64,000 bases of DNA from Caulobacter sp. (GCA_030652755.1 JAUSPV010000097.1:1-64000); one strand, 5' to 3'; counted from the stretch's first letter, positions 30,358 through 40,119 are shown. Program-made: numbers and translations. Notes: generated by a model from the letters alone, not told the origin.

Positions 30358-32022
30358 GTGTACGACATCGTGATCCGTAACGGCCTGGTGGTGGACGGCG
30401 ACGGCGAGGCCGGGGTCCTGGCAGACGTGGCGATCGAGAACGGCAGGATCGCCGCCATCGGCGCCGTCACCGGCGAGGCGCGGCGGACCATCGACGCCAC
30501 CGGCCGTGTCGTCGCCCCGGGCTTCATCGATCCGCACACCCACTTCGACGCCCAGCTGCTCTGGGACGGCCAGGCTCGTCCGGCGCTGGAGCATGGTGTC
30601 ACTTCGGTCATCCCGGGCAACTGCTCGCTGTCGCTGGCGCCGCTGCGCGCGGCGGACCGGGCGACCGTGGTGGGCATGTTCCAGCAGATCGAGGAAATGC
30701 CGCCGGAGGCCTTCACCGAGAAGTACGCGAAGTGGACCTGGGAAGACTTCGCCGGCTACTGCGCCACGATCGAGCCTGACCTGGCGATCAACGTCGCCCC
30801 GCTGGTCGGCCACAGCCTGATCCGCCTCTGGGTAATGGGTCCCGACTCCCAGCAGCGGGCCGCCACGCCGGCCGAGATCACGGCGATGCAGGCCCTGCTC
30901 CGGCAGTGCATGCGCGACGGCGCCATCGGCCTGTCGACCAGTTTCGTCGACGTCGACGCCAACGGCCGGCCGGTGCCGAGCCGCTTCGCCCAGTTCGACG
31001 AGCTGGACGCGCTCTGCCAGGTGCTGGGCGAGGAAGGCGGCCGCATGCTGCAGGTGGTGCCGGAGTTCTACGACGCCGACATCACCATCGCCCGCATCGA
31101 CCAGCTGGCCGAGCTGTCCTTGAAGCACGGCATCCCGACGACCTTCTCGCCGGTGTTCGATTCCAACGCGACGCCCAAGGCCGCCCCCAGGATCCTCGAC
31201 CGGGTGGCCGAGCAGGTCGCCCGCGGCGCGCGCGTCTGGCCGCAGATGCAGACGCGGCCGATCGACATCAGCTTCTCGCTGCTCAATCCGTCCCTGTTTC
31301 TGGCCCGCCTTCCCCGCTGGGTGCGGGTGCTGCGTCAGCCGCTTGAGAAGCGTCTCGCGGCCCTGGAGGACGCGGAAACCCGCCGGATGATGATCGCCGA
31401 CTGTGGCGCGGACGGCGGCGAGGCCATGTTCGGCGGCCTGGTCGTGCGCGGCGGCGACAGGGCGCCGCAGGCCTACGTCGGCCGGCGCCTTGGCGACATC
31501 GCCCGCGAGCGCGGCGAGGGCGCGGCTGAAGCGGTGCTCAACATCTCCCGCGAGAACGGCCTGGACGTCGCCTTCCTGGCCGCCAACGGAGGACACCACG
31601 ACACCGCCCGTATCGGCCCGATGCTGGCCAACCCGCTGGTCCATATCGGAGCCAGCGATGGCGGCGCCCACCTGGCCTCGTTCTCGACCTACGGCGACAC
31701 CGGCTACCTGTTCAGCGAGTTTGTCCGCAAGTCCGGGGACTTCACGCTGGAGCAGGCGGTCAAGAAGATCACCGCCGACACCGCCGACATCTGGGGGCTG
31801 AAGGATCGCGGGCGGCTCAAGCCCGGCCTCGCCGCCGACATCGTGGTTTTCGACGCCGACACCATCGACCGGCTGGAGGAACGGGCGGTGCACGACGTGC
31901 CGGGCGAGGGCCTGCGCTACATCCGCTCGGCGACGGGTGTCGACGTGGTGCTGGTCAACGGCGCCGTCGCCTGGGCCCACGGCGCCTACACCGACGCCCG
32001 CTCCGGCGCGATCTGCGGCTGA
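30358..32022 (+). CDS. amidohydrolase family protein, D-aminoacylase/N-acyl-D-amino-acid deacylase-like
   Basis: YDIVIRNGLVVDGDGEAGVLADVAIENGRIAAIG; APGFIDPHTHFDAQ; HLASFSTYGDTGYLFSEFVR; GLAADIVVFD; GTG at 30358. Confidence 0.9.
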   Translation: MYDIVIRNGLVVDGDGEAGVLADVAIENGRIAAIGAVTGEARRTIDATGRVVAPGFIDPHTHFDAQLLWDGQARPALEHGVTSVIPGNCSLSLAPLRAADRATVVGMFQQIEEMPPEAFTEKYAKWTWEDFAGYCATIEPDLAINVAPLVGHSLIRLWVMGPDSQQRAATPAEITAMQALLRQCMRDGAIGLSTSFVDVDANGRPVPSRFAQFDELDALCQVLGEEGGRMLQVVPEFYDADITIARIDQLAELSLKHGIPTTFSPVFDSNATPKAAPRILDRVAEQVARGARVWPQMQTRPIDISFSLLNPSLFLARLPRWVRVLRQPLEKRLAALEDAETRRMMIADCGADGGEAMFGGLVVRGGDRAPQAYVGRRLGDIARERGEGAAEAVLNISRENGLDVAFLAANGGHHDTARIGPMLANPLVHIGASDGGAHLASFSTYGDTGYLFSEFVRKSGDFTLEQAVKKITADTADIWGLKDRGRLKPGLAADIVVFDADTIDRLEERAVHDVPGEGLRYIRSATGVDVVLVNGAVAWAHGAYTDARSGAICG

Positions 32023-32045
32023 TCGGCGACAGGAGAGACGATCCC

Positions 32046-33554
32046 ATGACCGAATCCGTCCTCGTCGTCGGCGCCGGCATCGCCGGGCTGTGCAGCGCCC
32101 TCGCCCTTGGCCCCACGGGGCGGGAGGTGACCCTGGTCGAACGCGACGCCCCTCCGCCGGAGGGCGACGCCGACGCCGCCTTCCGCGACTGGAAGCGCAC
32201 AGGGGTCGGCCACCTGCGCCAGAGCCACGCCTTCCTGGCGCGGCTGAGCCTGCTGCTCAAGGCCGACCATCCCAGGCTGCTTGAGGCGCTGGCGGCCTTC
32301 GGCGTGCGTGAACTGCCGTTCGAGGCGATGCTCACCGAGGCCCAGCGCAAGGACTACCGGCCCGAGCCGACCGACGCCGACCTGACCATCATCACCAGCC
32401 GCCGCACGACGCTGGAACTGGTCATGCGCCGCTATGTCGAGACCCTGCCCAACGTGACCATCCGTTCGGGCGTCTTCGCCCGCCGGCTGATCACGCGGAC
32501 CGCCGCCGACGGGACCCTCAGCGTCGTCGGGCTGGCCGGCGAGACGAGCGAAGGCCCTGTCGAACTGTACGCCGACATCGTCCTGGACGCGGCCGGCAAG
32601 GGCGGGGATTTCACCGACCAGCTGGTCGCCGAGGGCGCGACGGTGCGCGAAAACAGCGAGTCGGCGGGCATCCTCTATTTCACCCGCCACTACCGCCTGA
32701 AGCCCGGCCGCAGCGAGCCGCCGCGCATTGGCAACCCGCCGCCCAACGGCGACCTGGGCTTCCTGAAGTTCGGCGTGTTCCCGGCGGACAACGGCTGCTT
32801 CTCGATCACCATGTGCGCGCCGGAAATCGAGTACGAGATCCGCAAGGCCATCGTGAATCCTGACGTCTTTCAGGCGATGACCACCATGCTGCCCGGCCTG
32901 CGCCCCTGGACCGATCCCGAGCTTGCGGAGCCGACGACCAAGGTCTTCGGCATGGGCGACCTGCAGGCCCGCTGGCGTGACCTTGTCGTCGACGGCAAGC
33001 CGGCCGCGCACGGCTACTTCGCCATCGGCGACAACCTGATCCGCACCAATCCGCTGTACGGGCGGGGCTGCTCGTTCGCCGCCGTGGCCGCCTACCAGCT
33101 GCGCGACGTGCTCGACCAGTCCGCCGACCCGGTAGAGCGCGCCCTGACCTATCACCAGGCGATCCAGACCGAGCTGAAGCCCTTCTTCGACCTGATGAAC
33201 AAGCAGGATCGCGCCGCCCTCCGCCGCGCGAAGGCCGCCCTGACGCCCGGCTACAAACCGTCGCTGAAGGCCAGACTGGCGCGGAGCTTCGCCGAGGACG
33301 CCGTGACGATCGCGCTCCGCTGCGACACCGGGCTGCTGCGGCAGGGCATGCGCGGCTTCCACATGCTGGAGCACCCGGAAGCCTGGATCAAGAAGCCCGG
33401 CAACATGGCGAGGATCCTGATGTACTGGGCGCGCGGGCGGAAGCGGAACGCATCGGCCTATCCGCCCAAGCCGGGACCCGAGCGCGAGGAGATGATGCGC
33501 GGCCTCGGCCTCGACGCCCAGGCCGACATGATCCCGGCCCGGCAGGCCGCCTGA
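32046..33554 (+). CDS. FAD-dependent oxidoreductase/monooxygenase-like protein
   Basis: SVLVVGAGIAGLCSALALGPTGREVTLVERD; HGYFAIGDNLIRTNPLYGRGCSFAAVAAYQL. Confidence 0.85.
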   Translation: MTESVLVVGAGIAGLCSALALGPTGREVTLVERDAPPPEGDADAAFRDWKRTGVGHLRQSHAFLARLSLLLKADHPRLLEALAAFGVRELPFEAMLTEAQRKDYRPEPTDADLTIITSRRTTLELVMRRYVETLPNVTIRSGVFARRLITRTAADGTLSVVGLAGETSEGPVELYADIVLDAAGKGGDFTDQLVAEGATVRENSESAGILYFTRHYRLKPGRSEPPRIGNPPPNGDLGFLKFGVFPADNGCFSITMCAPEIEYEIRKAIVNPDVFQAMTTMLPGLRPWTDPELAEPTTKVFGMGDLQARWRDLVVDGKPAAHGYFAIGDNLIRTNPLYGRGCSFAAVAAYQLRDVLDQSADPVERALTYHQAIQTELKPFFDLMNKQDRAALRRAKAALTPGYKPSLKARLARSFAEDAVTIALRCDTGLLRQGMRGFHMLEHPEAWIKKPGNMARILMYWARGRKRNASAYPPKPGPEREEMMRGLGLDAQADMIPARQAA

Positions 33555-33654
33555 CACGGTCAGCCTATCCCTTTAGCCCCGTCGCGCGGGCTGACGGACC
33601 GGGCCGGCTGTGCCAAAGGAGCTATGCGCCACGGGCGCGGCCACGGGACGGGGC

Positions 33655-34323
33655 ATGAGCAGCAGCAAGCGCGAGGAAGGCAAGGAAGCCCGGCGCCGAC
33701 GCATCGTCGAGGCCGCCCGGGCGCTGATCCGCGAAACGGGCGACACCGGCCTTTCGATGCGCGCTATCGCGGCCCGCGCCGAGGTCAGCCTGGCGACGCC
33801 CTACAACCTGTTCGGATCCAAGCGCGGCGTGGTCATGGCCGTGCTGGAGGACGCCCGCGAATTCCAGGCGAAGTTCGCCACGCTGAAGAATCTGACGGCG
33901 GTGGAGCGCATCTTCAGCGCGCTGAGCATCACCTTCGCCTACCACGTCCAGGATCCGGAGTTTTACCGCACGCTCTGGGCCTCGCTGCTCGATCCCCGCG
34001 GCGGCGACGCCGAGCTACGCGCCGAGCTGATCACGCCGCAGAACACCCAGTTCTGGCGCGGACTGCTTGAGGAGGCCCGGCGCGAGGGCGCCATCGCCGA
34101 CGACATCGACATGGATCTGCTGCAGCAGGCCCTGAATGGCCGGTTCGCCGCAGTGATGCTGAACTGGGTCATGGGCGGGAGTTCGGTCCGCGAACTCGAG
34201 CCCGCCGCCTGTTTCGGATACGCCTCAACCCTGTGCGCCAGCGCGTCCGACGGCTTCCGGCCACATATCCGGCGCCGCATGCTGGACTTCCAGGCCGAGC
34301 TCCTGGCCGTCACGGAAGCCTGA
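33655..34323 (+). CDS. TetR/AcrR family transcriptional regulator
   Basis: RRRIVEAARALIRETGDTGLSMRAIAARAEVSLATPYNLFGSKRGVVMAVLED. Confidence 0.88.
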   Translation: MSSSKREEGKEARRRRIVEAARALIRETGDTGLSMRAIAARAEVSLATPYNLFGSKRGVVMAVLEDAREFQAKFATLKNLTAVERIFSALSITFAYHVQDPEFYRTLWASLLDPRGGDAELRAELITPQNTQFWRGLLEEARREGAIADDIDMDLLQQALNGRFAAVMLNWVMGGSSVRELEPAACFGYASTLCASASDGFRPHIRRRMLDFQAELLAVTEA

Positions 34324-34373
34324 GCCGACACGGCCGCGGCGCCGACATCCACACACCGCGCCACAAGTGCTAT

Positions 34374-34388
34374 TGCGAGTCACTTTCA
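34374..34388 (+). promoter_or_regulatory. weak Fur-like half/degenerate box
   Basis: TGCGAGTCACTTTCA, 59 nt upstream of the cleaner box 34433-34447. Confidence 0.35.
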
Positions 34389-34432
34389 TTTCTAATTGAC
34401 CCACCACCCCCGCTGGCGTATCGGCCTGATAT

Positions 34433-34447
34433 TGCGATTGACTCGCA
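34433..34447 (+). promoter_or_regulatory. Fur-like inverted repeat upstream of the heme-type TonB receptor
   Basis: TGCGA-TTGAC-TCGCA (flanked ATtgcga...tcgcATT), 34 nt upstream of ATG 34481. Confidence 0.55.
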
Positions 34448-34480
34448 TTACTAGTTCACCACATCGCCTAGGGGGCGCTC

Positions 34481-36673
34481 ATGACTTTCGGACCAACCCT
34501 GCGCCGCGCCTTGTTCGCCGGCGCGGCAGCCCTGTCCCTGACCGGCGGCGGCGCCCATGCGGCGGAGACAGCCGCCGAAGCCGGCGCCACGGTCGATGCG
34601 GTCATCGTCACGGCCACGCGCACCGAGAAGGCCGCCGACGAGGTTCCGGTGACCGCATCGGCCATCACGTCGGACGAGATCGACGACCGGCTGGTCGGCG
34701 ACATCAAGGACCTGATCAAGTTCGAGCCCGGCGTCGCGGTTCGCTCCGCCCCGGCCCGCTTCAACGCCGCCCTGTCCGGCACGGGCCGAGATGGTAACAG
34801 CGGCTTCAACATCCGGGGCCTGGAAGGCAATCGCGTGCTGATCCAGATCGACGGCATTCGCCTGCCCGACTCGTTCGGCTTCGGCGCCCAGGCGGTGGGT
34901 CGGGGCGACTACGCCGACCTCGACATGATCAAGTCTGTCGAAATCGTCCGCGGTCCGGCCTCCGCCCTCTATGGTAGCGACGGTCTCGCCGGCTCGGTCA
35001 GCTTCTTCACCAAGGACCCGGAGGATTTCCTGCGGGGCGACCGCACCTTCGCCGCCCAGGCGCGCGCGGGGTATGCCAGCGCCGACGAAAGCACCTATGG
35101 CAATCTGCTGCTGGCCGGCGTCTTCGGCGACTGGCAGGCCATGGTCAGCTACACCCGTCGCCAAGGCTCCGAACAGGAGACGCAGGGACGCGACGGATCA
35201 TCAACGGCGACCCGCACGGTCGCCAACCCCCAGGACTTCACCGCCAACTCGGTGCTGGCCAAGCTGGTGTTCGACCCCGCCGAAGGCCACAGCTTCCGCC
35301 TGACCTGGGATCACCTCGACCGCGAGGTCGACAGCGACATCCTCAGCGCCGTGAGCGCCACCACACTGTCGGTGCTGACCCATGACGAGACCGACCGCGA
35401 CCGGGTCAGTGTCGACTACCGCTTCACCGGCGGCGAAGGCCTGATCAGCCAGGCGCGTCTCGGCGCCTACGTCCAGACCGGCGAGACGACCCAGTTTACC
35501 GCCGAGGATCGCACCTCGACCGACCGCACCCGCCTGAACACCTTCGACAACGAGGTTTGGGGTGTCAGCGGCCAGATCGACAGCCGGTTCTCCACCGGCT
35601 CGGTCGAGCACTACATCGCCTGGGGCGGCGACTGGTCGGTGACCCGTCAGGAGGGCATCCGGAGCGGCACGGCGCCCACCCCGCCCGACGTCTTCCCAAC
35701 GCGCGCCTTCCCCAACACCGACTACACGCTCGTCGGCCTGTTCGTGCAGGACGAGATCAGCCTGTTCGACGGCAAGCTGGCCCTCTTCCCGGCCCTGCGC
35801 TGGGACTGGTACGAGCTCGACGCCCGGGCAGACGCCCTCTACGTCGGCGCCCCTAAGGACAGCAGCGACTCCCACCCCTCGCCCAAGCTGGGCCTGGTGT
35901 GGAGCGCCACCGAAAACCTGAAGGTGTTCAGCAACATCGCCGCCGGCTTCAAGGCTCCGGCGCCGTCGCAGGTCAACAACGCCTTCAGCAACCCGACCCA
36001 GGGCTATATCTCGGCCCCCAACCCCGACCTGAAGCCGGAGACAAGCGAGACCTTCGAAATCGGGCTGCGGTGGAAATCCGGACGGCTCGCGCTGGAAGGC
36101 GCCGTCTTCGCCGGCCGCTACGAAGACTTCATTTCACAGGAAGTGGTCGGCGGCAGCTTCACGCCCGTGGATCCGGCGGTGTTCCAGTACATCAACCTCG
36201 GCGAGGTCGAGATCAGCGGGGTCGAGGCTCGCGCCCGTCTCTCGCTGGACGAGGGATGGACGCTGATCGCGGCGGCCTCAAGCGCGAGCGGCGACGCCAG
36301 AAGCGGCGGCGTTTCCGCACCCCTGGCCAGCATCGAGCCGGTCAAGATCAGCCTCGGCGCGGGCTGGCGCGATCCGGCCGGCCGCTTCGGCGGCCAACTC
36401 AGCGTTGTTCATTCGGCCAGGAAGGACGCTGACCGGGTCGGCACGACCTGCACGCCGAGCTGCTTTGTCCCGCCGGCCTTCACGCTGATCGATCTGACCG
36501 GCTACTGGAACCTGACCGGGCAGGTCACCCTGCGCGGCGGCGTCTTCAACCTGACCGATGAAAAGTACTGGTGGTGGAGCGACGCCCGCGGGCTGTCCTC
36601 CACCTCGGCCGCTCGCGACGCCTACACCCAGCCGGGGCGGAACATCGGCCTCTCCCTGACCCTCAAGCTGTGA
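34481..36673 (+). CDS. TonB-dependent receptor, hemoglobin/transferrin/lactoferrin (heme) type
   Basis: DAVIVTATRTEKAADEVPVTASAI; DGNSGFNIRGLEGNRVLIQIDGIRLPDSF; GPASALYGSDGLAGSVSFFTKDP. Confidence 0.9.
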   Translation: MTFGPTLRRALFAGAAALSLTGGGAHAAETAAEAGATVDAVIVTATRTEKAADEVPVTASAITSDEIDDRLVGDIKDLIKFEPGVAVRSAPARFNAALSGTGRDGNSGFNIRGLEGNRVLIQIDGIRLPDSFGFGAQAVGRGDYADLDMIKSVEIVRGPASALYGSDGLAGSVSFFTKDPEDFLRGDRTFAAQARAGYASADESTYGNLLLAGVFGDWQAMVSYTRRQGSEQETQGRDGSSTATRTVANPQDFTANSVLAKLVFDPAEGHSFRLTWDHLDREVDSDILSAVSATTLSVLTHDETDRDRVSVDYRFTGGEGLISQARLGAYVQTGETTQFTAEDRTSTDRTRLNTFDNEVWGVSGQIDSRFSTGSVEHYIAWGGDWSVTRQEGIRSGTAPTPPDVFPTRAFPNTDYTLVGLFVQDEISLFDGKLALFPALRWDWYELDARADALYVGAPKDSSDSHPSPKLGLVWSATENLKVFSNIAAGFKAPAPSQVNNAFSNPTQGYISAPNPDLKPETSETFEIGLRWKSGRLALEGAVFAGRYEDFISQEVVGGSFTPVDPAVFQYINLGEVEISGVEARARLSLDEGWTLIAAASSASGDARSGGVSAPLASIEPVKISLGAGWRDPAGRFGGQLSVVHSARKDADRVGTTCTPSCFVPPAFTLIDLTGYWNLTGQVTLRGGVFNLTDEKYWWWSDARGLSSTSAARDAYTQPGRNIGLSLTLKL

Positions 36674-36681
36674 ACCTGACC

Positions 36682-37674
36682 ATGCCCAAAACCATGCTCA
36701 TCAAGACTGTCGCCTTCGCGGCGCTCGGCGCCGTCCTGCTGGTCACGCCACGGGCCGCCCTCGCCCAGGCCACGCCCGCCTCCGCCGCGCGGGTCCTCCC
36801 GGCCTTCGAACAGGATCGTCAGGCGGTCCTGGCCATGGCAGGAGAGTTCAAGGTCCGCTTCGACTTCCGTGAAACCGCCGCCTTCGTCGCCGACTACACG
36901 CCCATCGCGCCCAAGGTCAGCGGTGGCTACGAAGTCGTTCGCGTGATCGAGGACAGCGGTCGGGTCATCCGCCTGCAGCATCTGCTGGTGGTGGACGGCG
37001 GCGACGGCAAGCCAATGGTCATCAAGCACTGGCGCCAGGACTGGGCCTACGAGCCTGCCCGGATTCTGACCTACGCCGGCCCCGGCAAGTGGGTTCTGAA
37101 GGACATTCCCGAGGCCGCCCGCAAGGGTCGCTGGTCGCAGACCGTCTGGCAGACAGACGACTCGCCCCGCTACGGCGGCCTCGGCCGCTGGACCTTCGAG
37201 GACGGCGCCACCCGTTGGATCAGCGAGGAGACGCCCCGTCCGCTCGCGCGCCGCGACGCGGTCCGCAAGCCGGTCTACGGCTGGTACGTCGGGACCAACC
37301 GGCATGCCCTGACCCCGGCCGGCTGGATCCACGAACAGGACAACGCCAAGATCGGCCTGCGGGACGGCAAGAGCGTCACCTTCGTCCATGAGGTGGTGCT
37401 CAATACCTACAGCCGCTTCGGCGGCTTCGATGTCGCCGCCGCCGACAGCTACTGGGCCGGGACCCGGGAGTATTGGGCCGAGGTGCGCAAGGCCTGGGAC
37501 GAAGCCGCGGCGAAGGGCAAGGGGATCAGCCTGGAAGAGGAAGCCGAGGCAGGTTCGGTTACCGGTCCAACCCTTATGGGTCTCGCCGACGAGATCCTGA
37601 AGGGCGAGAAGACGACCAAGGCCGCCATCGCCGAGGCCCGTCAGGTCATCGCCGAGGAGACCGGAGGACTGTAA
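36682..37674 (+). CDS. DUF6607 family protein
   Basis: Signal peptide; GGYEVVRVIEDSGRVIRLQHLLVV...VIKHWRQDWAYEP; ATG at 36682, 8 nt after TonB receptor stop. Confidence 0.8.
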   Translation: MPKTMLIKTVAFAALGAVLLVTPRAALAQATPASAARVLPAFEQDRQAVLAMAGEFKVRFDFRETAAFVADYTPIAPKVSGGYEVVRVIEDSGRVIRLQHLLVVDGGDGKPMVIKHWRQDWAYEPARILTYAGPGKWVLKDIPEAARKGRWSQTVWQTDDSPRYGGLGRWTFEDGATRWISEETPRPLARRDAVRKPVYGWYVGTNRHALTPAGWIHEQDNAKIGLRDGKSVTFVHEVVLNTYSRFGGFDVAAADSYWAGTREYWAEVRKAWDEAAAKGKGISLEEEAEAGSVTGPTLMGLADEILKGEKTTKAAIAEARQVIAEETGGL

Positions 37675-37704
37675 GCCGCCTCATCCGCGTCGAGATACGG
37701 AAAC

Positions 37705-37734
37705 GCCCGCGGCCGGAAGGTCGCGGGCTTTTTT
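37705..37734 (+). terminator. rho-independent terminator
   Basis: GCCCGCGGCC-GGAA-GGTCGCGGGC followed by TTTTTT. Confidence 0.85.
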
Positions 37735-37751
37735 GTCTGTCCATCGGATGG

Positions 37752-37771
37752 TCCCCGGCCGAAGCCGGGGA
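37752..37771. repeat. perfect GC hairpin (REP-like) in convergent intergenic space
   Basis: TCCCCGGC-CGAA-GCCGGGGA. Confidence 0.5.
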
Positions 37772-37783
37772 TCGCCCGAACCG

Positions 37784-39910
37784 TCAGAAGCGACGCGTCA
37801 GGCTGGCGACCACCACCCGGCGCGTGCCGTAGAAGCAGTTGCTGTAGCTGTAGCACCGCGCCACGTATTCCTTGTCGGCCAGGTTGCTGGCGGTGAGCGC
37901 CAGGCGCCAATCATCGCGGTCGTAGTGGATCGAGCCGTCGAACAGCATGACGGACGGATTGATCATGACCGTTGTGAAGTAGGATTCCGGCAGGTTGCCG
38001 GCGCTCTTGCTCAGGTAGCGCGCGCCAAGGCTGGCCCCGAGGCCGGCGAACGGACCGTCCTGGAAGGTCCAGTCGATCAGGGCCGACAGCTTGTGTTCCG
38101 GCGTCACGGGCAGCTCGGCGCCGAGCTCGTAGGCCGCGCCCTCGGTCACCTCGGAATCGCTCCAGGTGTAGGAGGCGTTGAGACTGAGGCGCTCGTTGAA
38201 GCGGCCGACGACCTCGAACTCCAGGCCCTTGACCTCGACCTCGCCGACCTGCGCCTGGAAGCCGATGTTCACGGGGTCATCGGTGAGGACGTTCTGCTGC
38301 GTGATCTTATAGGCGGCGGCGGTGGCAAACAGCTTCACGCCCTCGGGCAAGCCGCGGCCATCCCACTTCACACCGGCCTCGATCTGCTCGCCGGTGGTCG
38401 CCTCGAAGGGATCGCCGCCGAAGCCAGCCCCGGCCACGGGCTGGAACGACCGCGCCCAGGAGACGTAGGGCGTGACGCCGTTGGCGAAGACGTAGGAGGC
38501 GCCGGCGCGCCATGACGCCTCGCCGTCATCGGTCTCGGTGTTGGCAAGCCGGTCCTGGGTCTGCACCCAGTCATAGCGGGCGCCCAGGGTCAGGATCAGG
38601 CCGCCCCCGATCTTGATCTGGTCCTGGGCGTAGAGGCCGGTCTGCTTCTCCTCGTAGCTGGAGAAGGTCACCGGCGGCAGGTTGGGAATGGCCAGGCCGT
38701 AGACCGGCGCGAAGACATCGATGTTGGGCATGCCGAAGCCAAAAGCGCTGGCGCCGACATAGTCGTAGTTGCGGTGGTCCAGCCCGAGCAGAAGGTTGTG
38801 GCTGACGCGGCCGGTCTCGATCTTCCCGGTCAGGCGGCTGTCAACGCCGAAGGTCTCGACCTCCTCGGCGAAGGAGAAGCTGTACCGGGAGACGGTTCGG
38901 TAGTCGTCCGGAACGCCGTTGAAGTCGGCGTCGACGAAGCCATTGCCGCCGATCCCTCGCTGATCGCCGTCGAGGCTGGTGAACTTGACGTTCTGCTCGA
39001 AGTCCCAGCTGTCATTGATCTGGTGGCTCAGCTCGTAGCCGAGGCCCCAGTGGGTGCGAACAAAGCGGTTGTAACTGGTCTCGCCGAGATTGGCGTCCGA
39101 GCCGATCTCACCCAGCGGATTGGCGAGCAAGGTGCCTTGGGAGGGCAGAAAGCCGCCGCCATCGCCACTGACCGTGTCGTCCTGCCAGAAGCCCAGGACC
39201 GTGATCCTGGTGTCGGCGCCGAGGCCGAACGAGACGGCCGGGGCCAGGAAGCTGCGCTCGACACCGACGCCGCGCACCTGGGTGCCCTTGTCGCGGTAGA
39301 GACCGGTCAGGCGGGCGCTGACGCCCGGCGCGACTTCGCCGGTGATGTCGCCGTTGACCTGCCAGTGGTCGTTGTTGCCGATCTCCGCCCCGAACTCGCC
39401 GCCGAAATCGTCGCGCGGCCGGCGGCTGGTGACGTTGACGATCCCGCCCGGAGGGGCCGAGCCGTACAGGAACGAGGCCGGGCCCTTGAGGATCTCGACG
39501 GTCTGCGCGCCGTAGAGGTCGAGGCCGGTGTTGGTGATCGAACCGATCGAGGCCTGGATGCCGTCGATGTACTGCACCGGATTGAACCCGCGCACGGTCA
39601 GCCAGTCGACACGCTCGTCGGGGCCGTAGTTCTCGCCATTCACGCCGGCAGTGTAGCGGACCACCTGGCTGAGCGTGTTCCAGTCGAGCAGGTCGATCTG
39701 GTCGCGCGAGATGACGGTGATCGACTGCGGATTCTCGACCAGCGCGATTCCGGCCTTGCCGGCCGCGACGCTGCCCTGGGGAACATAGTCGCGGGCGGTG
39801 ACGATCAGGCCCTCGACGTCGGTGTCCTGGGCAAGGGCGGGCATGGCGGCGGCGAGCGCGGCGGCGGAGACGCCGGCCAGGGCGAGACAGCGCAGCAGAG
39901 GGTGGTTCAC
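37784..39910 (-). CDS. TonB-dependent siderophore receptor (ferrichrome/FpvA-like)
   Basis: AGIALVENPQSITVISRDQIDLLDWNTLSQVVRYTAGVNGENYGPDERVDWLTVRGF; GPASFLYGSAPPGGIVNVTSRRP. Confidence 0.92.
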   Translation of the reverse strand: MNHPLLRCLALAGVSAAALAAAMPALAQDTDVEGLIVTARDYVPQGSVAAGKAGIALVENPQSITVISRDQIDLLDWNTLSQVVRYTAGVNGENYGPDERVDWLTVRGFNPVQYIDGIQASIGSITNTGLDLYGAQTVEILKGPASFLYGSAPPGGIVNVTSRRPRDDFGGEFGAEIGNNDHWQVNGDITGEVAPGVSARLTGLYRDKGTQVRGVGVERSFLAPAVSFGLGADTRITVLGFWQDDTVSGDGGGFLPSQGTLLANPLGEIGSDANLGETSYNRFVRTHWGLGYELSHQINDSWDFEQNVKFTSLDGDQRGIGGNGFVDADFNGVPDDYRTVSRYSFSFAEEVETFGVDSRLTGKIETGRVSHNLLLGLDHRNYDYVGASAFGFGMPNIDVFAPVYGLAIPNLPPVTFSSYEEKQTGLYAQDQIKIGGGLILTLGARYDWVQTQDRLANTETDDGEASWRAGASYVFANGVTPYVSWARSFQPVAGAGFGGDPFEATTGEQIEAGVKWDGRGLPEGVKLFATAAAYKITQQNVLTDDPVNIGFQAQVGEVEVKGLEFEVVGRFNERLSLNASYTWSDSEVTEGAAYELGAELPVTPEHKLSALIDWTFQDGPFAGLGASLGARYLSKSAGNLPESYFTTVMINPSVMLFDGSIHYDRDDWRLALTASNLADKEYVARCYSYSNCFYGTRRVVVASLTRRF

Positions 39911-39933
39911 TTCGGTATCCTTGGTTTTCAGGT

Positions 39934-40119
39934 TCAGGTGCGGCGGGCCTTCAGGGCCCAGATGATGACGAGGACAGGCGCGGCGAGGCCGGCCCAGGAG
40001 ATCCAGTCGCGAATGCCGTCGCCCAGCAGGGCGCTGACCAGTCCGATGAGGCTGGCCAGGGCGATCGCCAGCGGCGCGCCGAAGGTGTGCAGGAGGCTCC
40101 CGCGGCCGGGCTTGCTCAC
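39934..40119 (-). CDS. small (61 aa) two-TM membrane protein in iron operon
   Basis: GTG start overlapping PepSY stop (GTGA); (M)SKPGRGSLLHTFGAPLAIALASLIGLVSALLGDGIRDWISWAGLAAPVLVIIWALKARRT. Confidence 0.7.
   Translation of the reverse strand: MSKPGRGSLLHTFGAPLAIALASLIGLVSALLGDGIRDWISWAGLAAPVLVIIWALKARRT

Noticed and set aside
30271-31980. 569-aa minus-strand ORF
   Set aside because: Antisense to the amidohydrolase; no recognisable motifs.
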